From Physcomitrium patens (Eukaryota; Streptophyta; Bryopsida; Funariales; Funariaceae), in NCBI RefSeq assembly GCF_000002425.4, contig NC_037253.1, positions 5,118,178-5,182,177 of the forward strand: DNA of 64,000 bases, written 5' to 3'. Below are positions 10,717 through 22,700 of the stretch, in pieces. The translations under genes were made by a program, and so were the position numbers. The notes under the pieces are model-generated. The model searched no databases. It was given only the letters and a program-made list of their open reading frames with translations, and had not been told where the DNA came from. How positions within the stretch are numbered: the stretch's first letter is position 1; every line of letters begins with the position of its first letter.

Positions 10717-13700
10717 TCCAACTTATGACATGGTCGCTTGGTCTTGATATTCTATCGAAGAAGCCATGCTTTATCTCCAATTTTGAAAGTAGGTGCTTGA
10801 TTCCGAAATCTATCTGCAGACGCCTTGTAGGATTCTTGAACGGATTGTTATTGAAGCTTCAACATATTTTGAAGCTCTAATAGTTGTTTTGCAAATCCTT
10901 CAGCTACTGGATTGTTATTTGTTGATGGACTCAATAAATCAAGCTTCGGATGATACCCATAGTTGGAAAAGAATGGTGTGTATTGAGTCAACGCATGGAG
11001 GGTGTTGTTATATGCAAACTCGGCTAGCAGCAGATATGTGGTCCAATCGTCTTACTGATAGTTGATGCTGCATCGTAAGTATTGTTCCAAGACTTGGTTC
11101 ACCTGTTCCGTTTGGCCGTCAGTTTGAAGATGAAAAGTCGAACAAAGCTTGATATCCACCTTCAGTATCTCAAAGAGAGATTTCCAAAACTTTGATATGA
11201 ACTAGGTTCCTCGATCTGATATGATATCATCTGATAGTCCATGATAATGATACACATTATCGAGAAAGAGCCTTGCTGTGACTTCACTGGACGATGTCTT
11301 CTTGCAAGGGACAAAGTGTGCCATTTTTGTAAGCCGATCTACCACCACAAAGATGCTGTCAAATGAGTTCGATGATGGTAGGTCCGTGATGAAGTCCATG
11401 GAAATTGAAGACCATGGTCGACGTGGAATCTGCAATGGCTGTAGGAGTCCATAAGGGCGATGCTGAGGATTCTTGGATCTTAAATAGATGTCGCAGGAGA
11501 GGACAAAATCTTTCACATCTTTTTACATTTGGGGCTACCAAAAATCTCGAGAAATAAGCTCCAAGGTCTTCTTGAATCCAAAATATCCCGCAGTTGGAAA
11601 ATCGTGGCGAGATTGAAGAACTCGGAGTCGTACTGGTCCTTTTGGGATATATAACCGCTCCTCAAAGTATAAAAGATCTCCCTCCACCTTAAACTTGTCG
11701 TCATTGGCACGCTGCTTAATATCAATGGCTACTGAATCTTCAATGGTCACGGCACGTACCTGATTCAGGAAATCAGCATCAATTGGCAAAATAGTAGCAC
11801 AAAGTTGAAATTGCTCTGGCTTCAACAATGTCGTGCATTGTTGATCAAACGCTACTTCTCCAGCCTTTGGTACAAGATACGATCTCCTCGATAAGGCATC
11901 AAATAGGCCTTGTTGCTTTCCATGTCGATAAGTAATAACAAAATCGAACTTAGATAGCAACATACTCCACCAAGCTTGACGTCGATTTAGAACTCGAGCT
12001 GACATAAAATACTCCAAATTCTTCTGATCTATGTATACGATCACTGGATGTGCAGTTCCTTCAAGAAAGTGACGCCATTCTTGGAAAGAATCCACTATAG
12101 CAAGAAGTTCCTTATCGTGGATCTCATAATTGATTTCAACAACAGAGAACTTTCGAGAATAGAATACAACCGGATGGAGCTTCTTGTCTTCTCTTATTTG
12201 TGAAAGTACAGCTCCTAAAGCAAAATCCGAAGCATCAGTTTTTAAATAAAAGGCCTTTGTAAAGTCTGGATGTACCAAAATTGGAGCCGTAGTAAATGCG
12301 GTCTTCAGGTCTTGAAACGCCTTCTCTATTAGAGGTTCCCATTCCAGCTTATTCTTGCATGTCAACCGAGTGAGGGGAGCAGCAACTTGAGAGTAATTTT
12401 TGATAAAGATCCGATAGAAGTTAGCAAAACTAAGAAAGCATTGTACGTCTCTAACCGTCTTCGGAACCTCCCAAGACACGATTGCTTCCACCTTCTTGGA
12501 ATCCATCTTCAAGCCTTCTGTAGTCGCAACAAACCCCAAAAACTCCATCTCTATTTAGTGAAATAAATACTTCTCCAACTTGGCATATAGTCCTTGCTTG
12601 CGTAGTTTCTCCAAGACCAAACGAACGTATTTTTCATGCTCTTCCTCATTTTTGGAGAATATCAAAATATCATCCAAATAGATGACAATAAAATCATCAA
12701 GGTGCTCTCGGAAAATGTCATTCATCATATGTTGAAAGACTGCTGGAGCATTGGTAAGACCAAAGGGTATGACATTATACTCAAAATGGCCATACCTTGT
12801 ACAGAACGCTGTCTTCCACTCATCTCCTTCCTTGATTCGTACGAGGTTGTAAGCTCCCCTTAGATCAATTTTTGTAAAGATCCTTGCACGTTCAAGTTGT
12901 TCTAAGAGACCAAAAATCAAGGGTAACGGATAACGATTCTTTTTTGTTACCTTGTTGAGGCCTCGATAGTCCACGCACATCTGCAATGAGCCATCTTTCT
13001 TCTTCACAAATAAGATGGGTGCTCCAGATGACGATTTTGAATGACGGATGAAGTTCTTGGCTAAATTCTCGTCGATGTACTTCCGCAACTCTGCCAACTC
13101 CGTCTGCAATAGATTATAGATTGGGCCAAAAGGTGGTTGTGCTCCTTCCTGCAAGTCTATGGCGCAATCATATGGTCTGTGTTCCAGTAGCATGTCGACA
13201 TTTTTCTTTTGAAACACGTCTTTAAAATCTTTATATTGCTCCTGTATACTTATTGTCGAGATCTTCTCCCCGGTAGTTGGAGTCGCATAAATGACAAACG
13301 GTGTGCCTTCCTAAGACGATCTTATTAACGCTCTTACTCCAATAAATAAGAATTTCTCTATTCGAGGTTTTCTACTAGGCTTGCTCTTAGGTGGTTTTGT
13401 GGAAAAGGTTATCTTCTGCAACTTCCAATCTATGGATGGATTATGCTTTTCCAACCAAGAAAGACCAAGAATAATAGGATTTGATGGGATTCTAATAATA
13501 TTGAAAATAATATGACTACTATGGCCCTTAAACGTCACTTCTATAGGTTCTGATTCATGGGTGATACTACCAGACAATAAAGATCGTCCATCTATGACCT
13601 CAACGTGAATAGGTTTGGATTTTTGTACTAAAGGGATCTTATGACGCTTCGTAACTTCTTCGTCTAAGAAACAAGCAGATGCTCCTGAATCTAATAATGC

Positions 13701-13883
13701 TAAGGTTCTTAGTTTCTGAGGGCCAATAAGCAAAGGGATTGTAAAACAAAAGGCAGGTTGAGCGGAAAGAAAGGAATCTGGTTGTTCTTGCGATATTTCA
13801 CTGTCCAGCCGCACGGTTCCTATTGTGGCTGGGCATCCTCGTTTTCTTGAATAAACACGCCCATAGTCTTGATAATATGTCAA
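10717..13883 (-). pseudogene. G2 pol: protease, RT, RNase H and integrase, with stop codons
   Basis: One reading frame, broken by single stop codons rather than indels for most of its length. Protease: [15 protein letters not shown] (about 13700). [21 protein letters not shown], then FGLTNAP and YLDDILIFS (about 12660-12690). RNase H: KTDASDFALGAVLS, EIHDKELLAIV, YIDQKNLEYF (D-E-D set visible). Integrase: HDFPTAGYFGF, CDIYLRS (a zinc cysteine lost), MDFITDLPSS, IISDRGT. Stops are at 13313-13311, 12557-12555, two near 11535-11520 and several below 11202. Each fits a C-to-T or G-to-A change. Pol lies in the -1 frame relative to gag and overlaps its end. Confidence 0.9.
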
Positions 13884-14845
13884 TTTTGCTTCTTGGGGTA
13901 GTTTCCAACTTTGTGGCCTTCTTCACCGCAATACAAGCATAGACCTTCCTCCATACGCTGCTTTTTTTCTTCTAGAGTAAGAGATTTGACACGTACTGCA
14001 TCAATTTGCATGTCTTCTACCTCTGAATGTGAATTCACGCTGCTTGCCAACATAGTTGGGGTGTGGCGAACCGTATGTTGTCTTGAACGTTGATCTTGAC
14101 GACGTTGAAATAGGCGATTATCGCACTTCACAGCTTGGCTAATAGCTTCGTTGAGCGTTTGCGGATCAAGAAGAGTTAACAACAAATCCTTCACATCGTC
14201 CCTTAAACCCCAATAGAATTGACTCATCAACGCTTCTTCGTCCCAATTGATGTCGCATTCTAATTGCCTGAAGTCCGATGCATAGATTGATGTAGAACGC
14301 ATCCCTTGTCGTACTGACCGGATCTTTGTTGTAGCCCATCAAACCTTGTCGTGTTCACCAAATGCTTCCGTAAATGCCTCCAAAAAGGTTTCAAAGTTGT
14401 TTAGTATGGACGATCGTTTATCAAACAAAAGAGCAAACCATGATAGAGCTTGTCTTGTAAGTAAGGTTCCAACAAGCCCAACACGTGACTCCTCCGTTGG
14501 ATAGCGTTCGGGCTATAAAACTGTTATCAACCTGATTTGGTTGACGAATCCTCGAAACTTGGAATGCGTACTATCGAACTTGTCCGGAAGGCTAACTCAG
14601 AGCTCCTTATGTTGTAGAACCAGTGGTGCTTGTCGAACCTGAGGCAAAGTTGCTTCTCCAAGTGCAAAAGTTTGAGGCTGATGCAACCTAGATTGTGCCA
14701 TCCCAGATGCTCCATCATTATGAAGCCTTGCCACGACTCCTTCAATCTCTGCAATTCTTTGCGATAATGTAGCGAGGGCATTTATGATAGCAACTAACTT
14801 GGACTCTGAACTTTTCATCATACTAATGTCTTGGCCCCCGACCAT
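13880..14845 (-). pseudogene. G2 gag, broken in the middle
   Basis: N-terminal open stretch from ATG 14845 (MVGGQDISMMKSSESK, leucine- and alanine-rich, possibly helical) to 14597. A broken capsid part follows (about 14596-14303). The C-terminal open stretch 14302-13880 contains the capsid end WGLRDDVKDLLL and a CCHC knuckle reading CLYCGEEGHKVGNY, in which the last cysteine has become tyrosine. The final codons overlap the start of the pol frame. Confidence 0.8.
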
Positions 14846-15088
14846 TCTAAAAGAAGGACATAAATGACTCTACAAGAAGACAATATTGGTTTAGAGGAGG
14901 GTACTCCGCAACCTCTAAAATGCCTTAAGAGCTTCAAGAAAAGGAGTAATCCACTCTCTCCAAGAAGAATAAGACTCCAATATTGTAACAAAAAAAGTAT
15001 CAGTTTAGAGGAGGGTAATCTGCAACCTCTAAAATGCCAGTACACTTCCAAGTAGAGGGGTAATCCATACTCTAACAAAGAAGAAACT

Positions 15089-15102
15089 AGCTCTGATATC
15101 TG
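15089..15102 (-). other. tRNA-Met-like primer binding motif of G2
   Basis: On the minus strand, AGATATCAGAGCTAG resembles the TGGTATCAGAGC complement of plant initiator tRNA-Met used by many plant retrotransposons. It lies about 23 bases inside the 5' LTR boundary rather than directly next to it. The young G1 element has the same arrangement. Confidence 0.45.
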
Positions 15103-15125
15103 AGGTGAGTGAAGTCTCGACAAAC

Positions 15126-15547
15126 TGTCACGGACACAGAAATACAGACTTGAGATCTAACAAGAAGTTCAAGAAGAACTGGCAAGAACTAGATTAATCA
15201 GATGAATACAAGAACAACACTAGAGAGGTGAGCTAGAGCTCCAAGAGATGTATTGTCGAGACTGAAGAACTCTTCAGCCTCGATTCTAATATATACTCCT
15301 ATTTAGGAAGCTTCTCAAGCAACTTCTACCAACTAGGAAGCTTCTAGAAGGTTTCACAGACTTGCTTCTAGAAGGTTCTAAAAACTTATCTCTATAAGGT
15401 TCTAAGGACTATGTCCCTAACATCTTCTACCAACTAAGAAGCTTCTAGAAGGTTCCAGAGACTTGCTTCTAGAAGGTTCTAGAAGCTTGTCTCTAGAAGG
15501 TTCTAAAAACTTGTCTCTGAAAGGTTCTAAGGACTATGTTCCTAACA
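15126..15547 (-). repeat. 5' LTR of G2
   Basis: 422 bp, TGTCACGGACAC to CCTAACA, followed by the duplication CTTTG. Nearly the same as 8749-9242 apart from scattered transitions and three fewer 24-bp units. Confidence 0.95.
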
Positions 15548-15552
15548 CTTTG

Positions 15553-16030
15553 TTTGTAGCTTTTGTGTATTTGTGATATTAAAGAGACAGAATTAAAAAC
15601 TAGAAAATTCAATTCAAGTACTATTATTTGTTGAGTTATTGAATAAAATATTATAATTGTTACAACCTTAAAGATGACATAATTGAAATAAAGATCCTTA
15701 AAAATGACATTTTTTTCTTCAAATATATGGTAAGATACAATAAGTTTGGTATCACAAATTTGGAAGAGATTTTATTAGAAGTAGGAATGACTTTTGACAA
15801 TATTTCAAATATTTTATTTGAAGGGAGTTATGAAGGCCTCAAAAATAATCAAATAATAAGGTGGTCTTCTCGCCTTAGTATGAGATACTATTAGTAGTTG
15901 AAAAGATCTATCAACCATCTTCAAAGAGAATAAAGATTAAGATATGTAGCAAATATAATTTGCAACATCTAAGATTTTTTTAATTTATGTTGACCACTCC
16001 TCATAGAACTTATGTCTTGAAGAGAAGGTA
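15553..16030 (+). pseudogene. orf3/tail remnant of G1-2
   Basis: Continues the host element after the G2 insertion. The plus-strand reading still shows ILFEGSYEGLKNNQII (about 15815-15860) and a later SINHLQRE...YVANIICNI segment (about 15908-15965). These match the orf3 of the young element at 52120-52542. Several stop codons are present. Confidence 0.7.
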
Positions 16031-16031
16031 A

Positions 16032-16569
16032 TGACATAGACATACATATTTATTTCAATAATTATCTATGTGATTAAATAGAAGTAAATAAAAATAGATT
16101 AATTTCATAATATTTTCTATAAAAGCTTCTTAGAAGTTTTATAGATATTCTTTTGACTTTACCCATATTTGTAGTTAATTAGTAAGCTAAAAAATTGGTC
16201 AAAAAATTAGCTAGTAACATACATATAAGTAGCTTGTGGAATAAGCTAATTATATGGCATACATATAGATAACTTATCTTACAAGTTAAATCATATATCT
16301 AGCAAAGTCAACACATGTTGGAGGTCCTATAGAATATCACCACATAGCTTTTAGTTAGAGAGTTTATATGGAGGCAAGAGTGAAGCCTTCTTCACTCTTA
16401 TCAATGCTTTTTTAGTCCTTATTCTTATTTCAAGACTTTCTAGTCTTCTTATCTTTGGCAATTGCTATTCTAGTTCAATATATTACCATATTTGAGTGAT
16501 TTTTTAGTCTTTTTGAGTAATATAAGAGTATATTGAGATTTTCTTTATTTGAGAATCATATCCTTGGTA
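16032..16569 (+). repeat. 3' LTR of G1-2
   Basis: About 538 bp aligned to 2783-3329 and 2177-2690, beginning near TGACATAGACATAC after a degenerate purine tract and ending near TCCTTGGTA. Edges are approximate because of decay. Confidence 0.75.
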
Positions 16570-17955
16570 GCAGGTTTATGGCCAACTTATTAGCTAAGTC
16601 TTTAACTTATCAATTAACTATAAAATCTATGAAGCTTTCAAAGAAGCTTTTCTATAAGATATTATTAAATCTATTTACTTCTACTTATTTCTATTTAATT
16701 CTTCAAATCTTTATAATATATATGTTTGTAATATCAACTTCCTTTTTAAAAACAAGTTCTATAAAAAGTAGTAATCACATGTTAAAGTCTAGGATATGAC
16801 AAATTATATTTGTCACATATTCTAATCTTTGTTTCTTTTGAAGTTAGTCAAAAGGACCTCTTAGCTATTTTATCAAGTATTCCATACCAAGGCAAAAAGA
16901 CTACCTTGATATTTGATCATTATTGAGACATTATTACCTTTCTTTAAATAAAATATATAAAATAATATCAAAGTGATTTCTACCTCCAATAATATTATAT
17001 AATATTAGAATTTTCTTTCAAGATCATCATATCAAATACTTTGTATTTTATGATCAATTCAAAAAGAACATATTATTCTTGAGGATTTTCATCTCTATTA
17101 TGTTATTTGAAAGATTATGATAATCTTAATGTCTCATCTGATAATTCAACAAATGATAGCTCTTGAGTTGAGTTTGTTGATTATTAATTTTCTATCTTTC
17201 TAGTATCACAAATATATAAAAAATACAAATAAAAATAGAAGGTAGAATGCAATATTTTATTAACCTTCTTTTTTTTATAGCAAAGATTTAATATTCTTCA
17301 TCTTGATTTTGATATATGTTGTCAATGAAAAGCATTAATCTTTTTTGTTATATTTGCAAGATTCTTAATTTACTCCTATGTGTATTTACTAATATCATAT
17401 TTGTACCAATGTAAAAGATATTTCAATCTTTTTTAACAACGCCTTGAATCTAAGACTTCTTTGAACTCATAATCTTGATTATTGTCTACTTCTATAGGAA
17501 GAAATACCATTTGTCTTCTTTTCAATATATCTACAATCTTGTATGGTTCAAAAAGAGACACATAAAATAAAAGATGGATCTTCATAGACTGGTATGTATA
17601 ATCAATAAGCAACTAGATTGATACGTTCATAAGTAAAAAATGGTTCAATTCTATGGTAATCCAACTTGTAACAAAAGCAAATAGTCTTGATATTACAATG
17701 AAGAAATTATACCTTGTTGCTAATGTAGATTTGAGATTGTTCTTTGTAATAGGCATCCATGTTGATCTTTTGTAATTCTTAAGCTTTCTTTAATTGTACC
17801 TTTGTTGTCACATGTAGTTTGAATAAATAATTTGCTAAATCTTTCACTATAAGATTATCAATTTTTGAGAAGCGAAAAATATCAAGTTATAGATAATAAT
17901 CATATTTAACAAAAAAAAAAAAAAAAAAAAAAATTATTGAATAGAAGAATGTACT
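16570..17955 (-). mobile_element. Fragment of oldest element G1-0 (LTR end, orf3 tail, pol C-terminus)
   Basis: 16570-16735 continues the minus-orientation LTR interrupted at 2782. It is followed by the region equivalent to the purine tract and orf3 of the young element (16736-17300; the YDLSSK-like TNIICH segment around 16805-16830), then the chromodomain (about 17363-17480), integrase C-terminus and PVAYQLxL joint (about 17580-17640), ending with the integrase region near 17955. A run of 23 A residues lies at 17911-17933. All frames are broken. Confidence 0.7.
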
Positions 17956-17959
17956 TATG

Positions 17960-18545
17960 AACATAAATAAATTATTTAATTAAGAAATATTATATAAAAA
18001 ATAAATATAGATAGATTTTATAATATTTTGTAGAGAAGCTTTTTACAAGCTTTGTAGACACGGATTTGACTTGATACATGTTTGTAGTTGATTAATAGAT
18101 TGGAAACTTGATCAATAAGTTAGCTTTATATTGCACATGTTGGCCATTTGTGATAGAAGTTTGTTATGTGGCACACATGTAAAACTTGTCTTGTAAATTA
18201 AATATGTAATGGAAGTCCTATAGAATATTGTCATGTAGCTCCTAGTTAGATATATATATATATATATGGAAGCAAGAGTGAACCCTTCTTCATTCTTGTT
18301 ATTATTTTTCAGTCTTTAATCTTATTTGAAGACTCTATAATCTTCTTATTTTTGGCAATAGTCATTCTAATTTTAATATTATATTAATTTTTTTTAAAAT
18401 ATCTATACTTTTTGAATTACACAAGAGTGTATTGAAGTTTTATTTATTTGACATTCATGTCCTTTATAGTTTGTCAAGTGTATTAATTTATTGTTCTTGT
18501 TTTGTTTTAAAAGTGTGTAGATTGTTCTATGGATTTTTTAACATT
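17960..18545 (+). repeat. Plus-strand G1 LTR with attached leader fragment
   Basis: 17960 to about 18470 aligns to the plus-orientation G1 LTR, including a (TA)n run at 18250-18267 where other copies have TATATAT. It is followed by 18475-18545, which resembles the leader after the 5' LTR of G1-2 (TTGTTCTTGTTTTGTTTTAAAAGTG versus 3351-3375). It is therefore a truncated 5' end of another element rather than a solo LTR. Confidence 0.6.
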
Positions 18546-18898
18546 TAAAAAAAACCATATTTAAAAATAAATAAATAAAATCTATCTAATTACAAAATTA
18601 AAAATTTTAAAAGTCAAAAATATTTAAAATATTTTTTTATTTAAAAAAATAATTAAATAATAATAATAATAATAAAGATTCTTGTCTAATCTATGTACAA
18701 AAATTCATTAAAAATAAGTTTGTTCTAACCATAAGATCATAATTTTGATATTGATGCAATGTTGAACTTAAAAAAACTAAAAGACTAAATCTTAAAAGCA
18801 TCAACATAGATTATATTTAAAAATATTTTAAAAGAATTTATAAACATAGCCTTTTGAATAATAGCTAATTTAGAAGAAATATTTGAAACATGTCTAAA

Positions 18899-18933
<35 letters not shown>

Positions 18934-19738
18934 CTTTATTTTTATTTTATATGCATAGTATTATAATCTAGTAGTAAATGAAAGTATAAAGAGTTGGTTA
19001 TTAATAGATTCATTAAAAAGCAAATTCTAATTCTAATTGACTACACGAACCTTTCAATTAGATGCAACTTTTGCCTTGCAACAAATCATAAATTTTGTAA
19101 TTATATTCTCATTTTATTAATTCAAATTTTAATATGTGTGTGTATATATGTATATAATTTTATGGTAATGTACGTTCAAATATCCTAAGATTATTCTTCT
19201 TAAATAAAAAATAAAATGAAGGTGATAACCACAACATGGTTGGTAATCTCAAGCAAGCTTCTAATATAGTTGAAGTCATTCTCTATATCATTGAAAACCA
19301 TTAGTAACAAAGTTGTAAACAGGTAAATTGATTTCAGAATTGCACTTAAGGAATAAGCAATATGCTTTACAACCTCCGGCACCGATACTAATTGGCCATG
19401 AGTGAGCCCCAAACTTCCAGCTATTGTGCTCTTGAGAATCTCCACGCCCAGTCGTAACCTCAATATATTGGCTCATTTTAAGTTTCTACGTGCTTCAGGG
19501 ACCCATGACTGGAAGATGCTTGTGACTCATTTGTTTTCACCTACTGAGTGTGCATAATTGATTTTATGCAATTAATTTACTAGGAGTAAGTGCACAAACA
19601 GATACAGCCTTCCAAACATTCTTTGCAGCATGGCTGCGATCATTTCAACCTGAATTGCCTGAACTTTAATGCACATGCTTGACAGTACCGTGAAAATAGA
19701 TATGCTTGCATAAGTTTTGACCATCAAAGTTCGAAGAG
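18546..19738. other. AT-rich spacer and 3' flank of the receptor kinase
   Basis: 18546-19200 is very AT-rich, with a TAA/ATA run near 18656-18675 and a (TA)n tract at 18902-18930. From about 19200 the base composition rises towards the gene. The 3' untranslated region of the minus-strand kinase probably ends here, but no poly(A) signal could be fixed. No supported coding region. Confidence 0.5.
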
Positions 19739-22700
19739 TCAAAACTGGACGCTCCAAGAGTTGCTGTCAGGGCATTCTTGCTGATCCTGCGGAACACTTC
19801 GAGATCCATGCGATTCTTCTAATGTTCGCGCAGCCTCGGCCATGGTGGGTCGGGTGGAAGGCTCCTGTTACATGGAAGTGACGAAAAATAACTTAGTATC
19901 ATAATAAAAATTCTAGAACAGCGAATCTCCACATGTACATTCTTACAATGGGATGACTGTAATAAAAGATGTGTATGTTGCATTAATTAAACTATGTTAC
20001 ACATTCCATGTAGTGCGCCGCATTCAAATATTATTTTCAGTTCTCAAGCATCCATGTGGCGCTCAAATTTATTTTAAAAGTGCATCGCTGTAGCAACATA
20101 CAGCAAGGGCACAACCAACTGTAATCAGAGTGTCGTTCACCTGGGAAGTGCAGATAAGCGCCAATTTGATGACATTCACAACCTCAAAACCATCATAATC
20201 CTTGAGTCTTGGATCTACACACTCCCAAACATTACCCTGCTCTAATTTGTATCTCACGTAGTCTCCCACCAGAACAGTAGCTCCGTCAATCTCTTCACAA
20301 GGTTTACGACCTGTGACTATCTCCAGAAGCACTACTCCAAAGCTGTAGACATCACACTTCTCAGAAACGCGCAGACTTCCGCAAGCTAGTTCAGGAGCAA
20401 CGTAACCGAGTGTTTCGTGAAATATCCGGCTAGAAATGTACTTATTCTGAATCGGTAAAAACTTCCGAAGTCCGTAGTCACTGATTTTTGCTTCTAGCCT
20501 CTCATCCAGGAGCACGTTAGCGGATGTAAGATTGAAGTGCATTATTGGGACGCTGCATCACAGACAGAGGGTCGCCATCAGTTCAAGACACCAAATATTA
20601 CCGGCCCTTTGATTAGCCTTCTCCCATCCGCAATCGAGTGACCACGAAACAAACCAAGCCCATGAGCATGTCTAAAAACACATTCTAACGCAAAACTGTT
20701 GTTCCGCTACATACCTCAGCCTTCAATTTCAATCAAAACGTACCCGAATCCTCAGAAACAATATCCTTCGCATTAACGTGAAACGAACCTGTGATTGCAA
20801 TGGAGGCGGACAAGGCCCCTGGCTATTCCAAGTCCGATCGTGTACCGTTGCAACCAGGTCAGGCTAATGACTGCGGGATTCAGATCGTGGAGACGATCTG
20901 AAAGAGTTCCATTTGGAACAAATTCAGACAAAATCAGCTTCAACGTCGTCGACAAGTAGTAGCCTTGAACCATCACCAGGTTCGGGTGTCGCACGTTTTC
21001 TAGGCTGCGCATGTCAACCTCGAACTCCTCAGCGTCTCTCATTCTTTCCAAAGTGCGCAACTTCTTCACGGCGATGGTCGTTCCGTCACTCGTATTTGCC
21101 TCATAGACGGTGCCAATGGACCCCGCTCCAACGATCCTTTTCTTGTCAACAAGAGCACCAGCCCCCTCCTTGATGCACTCGTTATACAGTGACGAAGAAA
21201 CCCCGTTGAACAGCACCAGTTTTCCGGCAGAAGCTTGACTGCTGAAGTCATCGATATTTTCCTTAACGCTCACCAGCTCTGCTCTCTTCTTTTGCTTTCT
21301 CCAAACCCGCACACTGAGGAAGGCAATGATCAATGCACCCACCACAAGTGCACCCGTGATGGCTATTGCTGAGATTGCCGTTCCAGTGAGGAAAGGCCTT
21401 CGACGCGCAGCTGTCACAGTATTTGGGGATGGACTTGTGGTAGGATTTCCAGCCGCCGGAGAACTGGTCGGTTGTGTGGGTGGTGATCTAGCTTCGCTAC
21501 ATGTAATGCTCAATGGTTCTCCGCACAGGCCGGAGTTGCCAATGAAAGATGAGGAACCAAATTGGGCCAAAGATCTGTCTCTCGGTATGGTTCCGGACAG
21601 GTGGTTGTAAGATACATTAAATATGGCCAACCCGGTCAAGTTCCCCAAAGCTGATGGAATGGTGCCGGTGAACGAATTATTTTCCAAATCGATCTCCCTA
21701 AGATCCGATAGATTGCTGAGTTCGGCTGGTATACTGCCGTTCATTTTGTTACTAGACAGATCCCTGCAGATCCAGATCACATCAAAGGTGTTAACGAGGC
21801 TTCCTTCACATTCAGCGGAGGGCATGCCTTACCTTGTAGCCAGGTACTCGAACGCAGACAGCCCTTCTTATTCATTGAGAACCACATGAATGTGAACCTC
21901 GCCAGCTTCCTTTCTCGGAATGCGATATCTGGCACGGTGCTGAAACGGAAAGAACCAAAGCAAGGAAAGGCATAACTTACAGTTTCTGCAGTGCTGTGCA
22001 GTTGCATAGCTCAGAAGGGATGGCACCTTCTATCTTCATGCCCGAAAGGTCCAGTATCTCCAACGCCCTGAGGTTCCCAATCTCCCTCGGTATCCTACCC
22101 TGAATTTTGTTGTTCCCCAAAACCAGAGCACTTATGGAAACCAATCCCGTGATATTTGCTGGAATCTCTCCCACGAATTGGTTTCCGTTCGCGTCGAAGA
22201 ACTTGAGTAAAGCAAGTCGACCAATATCAGGGAGAAGCGACCCGTTGAACTCGTTCTTTGCAAGATTCAGAAACACAAGCTGGGAGCAGTTACTCAATCC
22301 AAGAGGCATGTCGCCTTCAAACATGTTCTCGGCTAAGTTCAAACCCCGAAGGGATGCACAGCCACTTCCATTAAGGTGCAACCTTCCAGTGAAGCTGTTG
22401 CAAGAGAGGTCTAGATGCTGCAGACTAGGCAGCGAGACAATATCTGCAGGAACCTCACCTGAGAAAAGGTTGTTGTTCACCGACAGCTGTTTTAAGTAAT
22501 CAAGTTTTCCCAGTTCCTCTGGCAGAGTCCCGCTCAAATGATTGTTACCCATATTGATGTAGTTCAGGGCGGTAAGTTTAGAAAGGGCCTGTGGGAAAGG
22601 TCCTGAAAGACTATTGCTCTGGAGATTGATGTACGTCAGATCGTTCAACTTGGTAATGTCAATTGTGATGTTGCCATTTAATAAATTCGATGAAAAATCG

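Larger units (their letters stand above)
8749..15547 (-). mobile_element. Ty3/gypsy chromovirus G2, full length, duplication CTTTG
   Basis: A 6.8-kb minus-strand element of a second family. LTRs at 8749-9242 and 15126-15547 start TGTCACGGACAC and end CCTAACA. The 5-bp direct repeats CTTTG lie exactly outside (8744-8748 and 15548-15552). Order in reading direction: 5' LTR, priming-site-like motif, gag, protease, RT, RNase H, integrase, chromodomain, orf3, purine tract, 3' LTR. Pol is interrupted by a solo G1 LTR (10151-10711) and by several stop codons, so the copy is dead. It is much less AT-rich than its host element, so it is younger. Confidence 0.95.
2783..16569 (+). mobile_element. Old Ty3/gypsy chromovirus G1-2, split by later insertions
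   Basis: Full-length but degenerate plus-strand element: 5' LTR (2783-3329), gag (about 3540-4610), protease and RT (about 4680-6640), RNase H (about 6680-7115), integrase (about 7420-8280), chromodomain (about 8300-8660), tail with orf3 remnant (15553-16030) and 3' LTR (16032-16569). It is interrupted by a solo LTR at 5595-6137 and by element G2 at 8749-15547. Both insertions have exact 5-bp target duplications, so the host element can be read straight across them. All reading frames are broken. A matching target duplication of its own is not visible: ACAAC on the left, while the right edge is too decayed to fix exactly. Confidence 0.85.

Noticed and set aside
8744-15552. CRISPR-like array suggested by short regular repeats
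   Set aside because: The repeats are contiguous 24-bp tandem units without spacers, within an LTR of a plant retrotransposon.
17960-18470. Solo LTR with target duplication
   Set aside because: Leader sequence follows on the right and no flanking direct repeat was found, so it is better called a truncated element end.
20913-21889. Several open frames on the plus strand within the receptor kinase
   Set aside because: They are antisense shadows of kinase and LRR exons.
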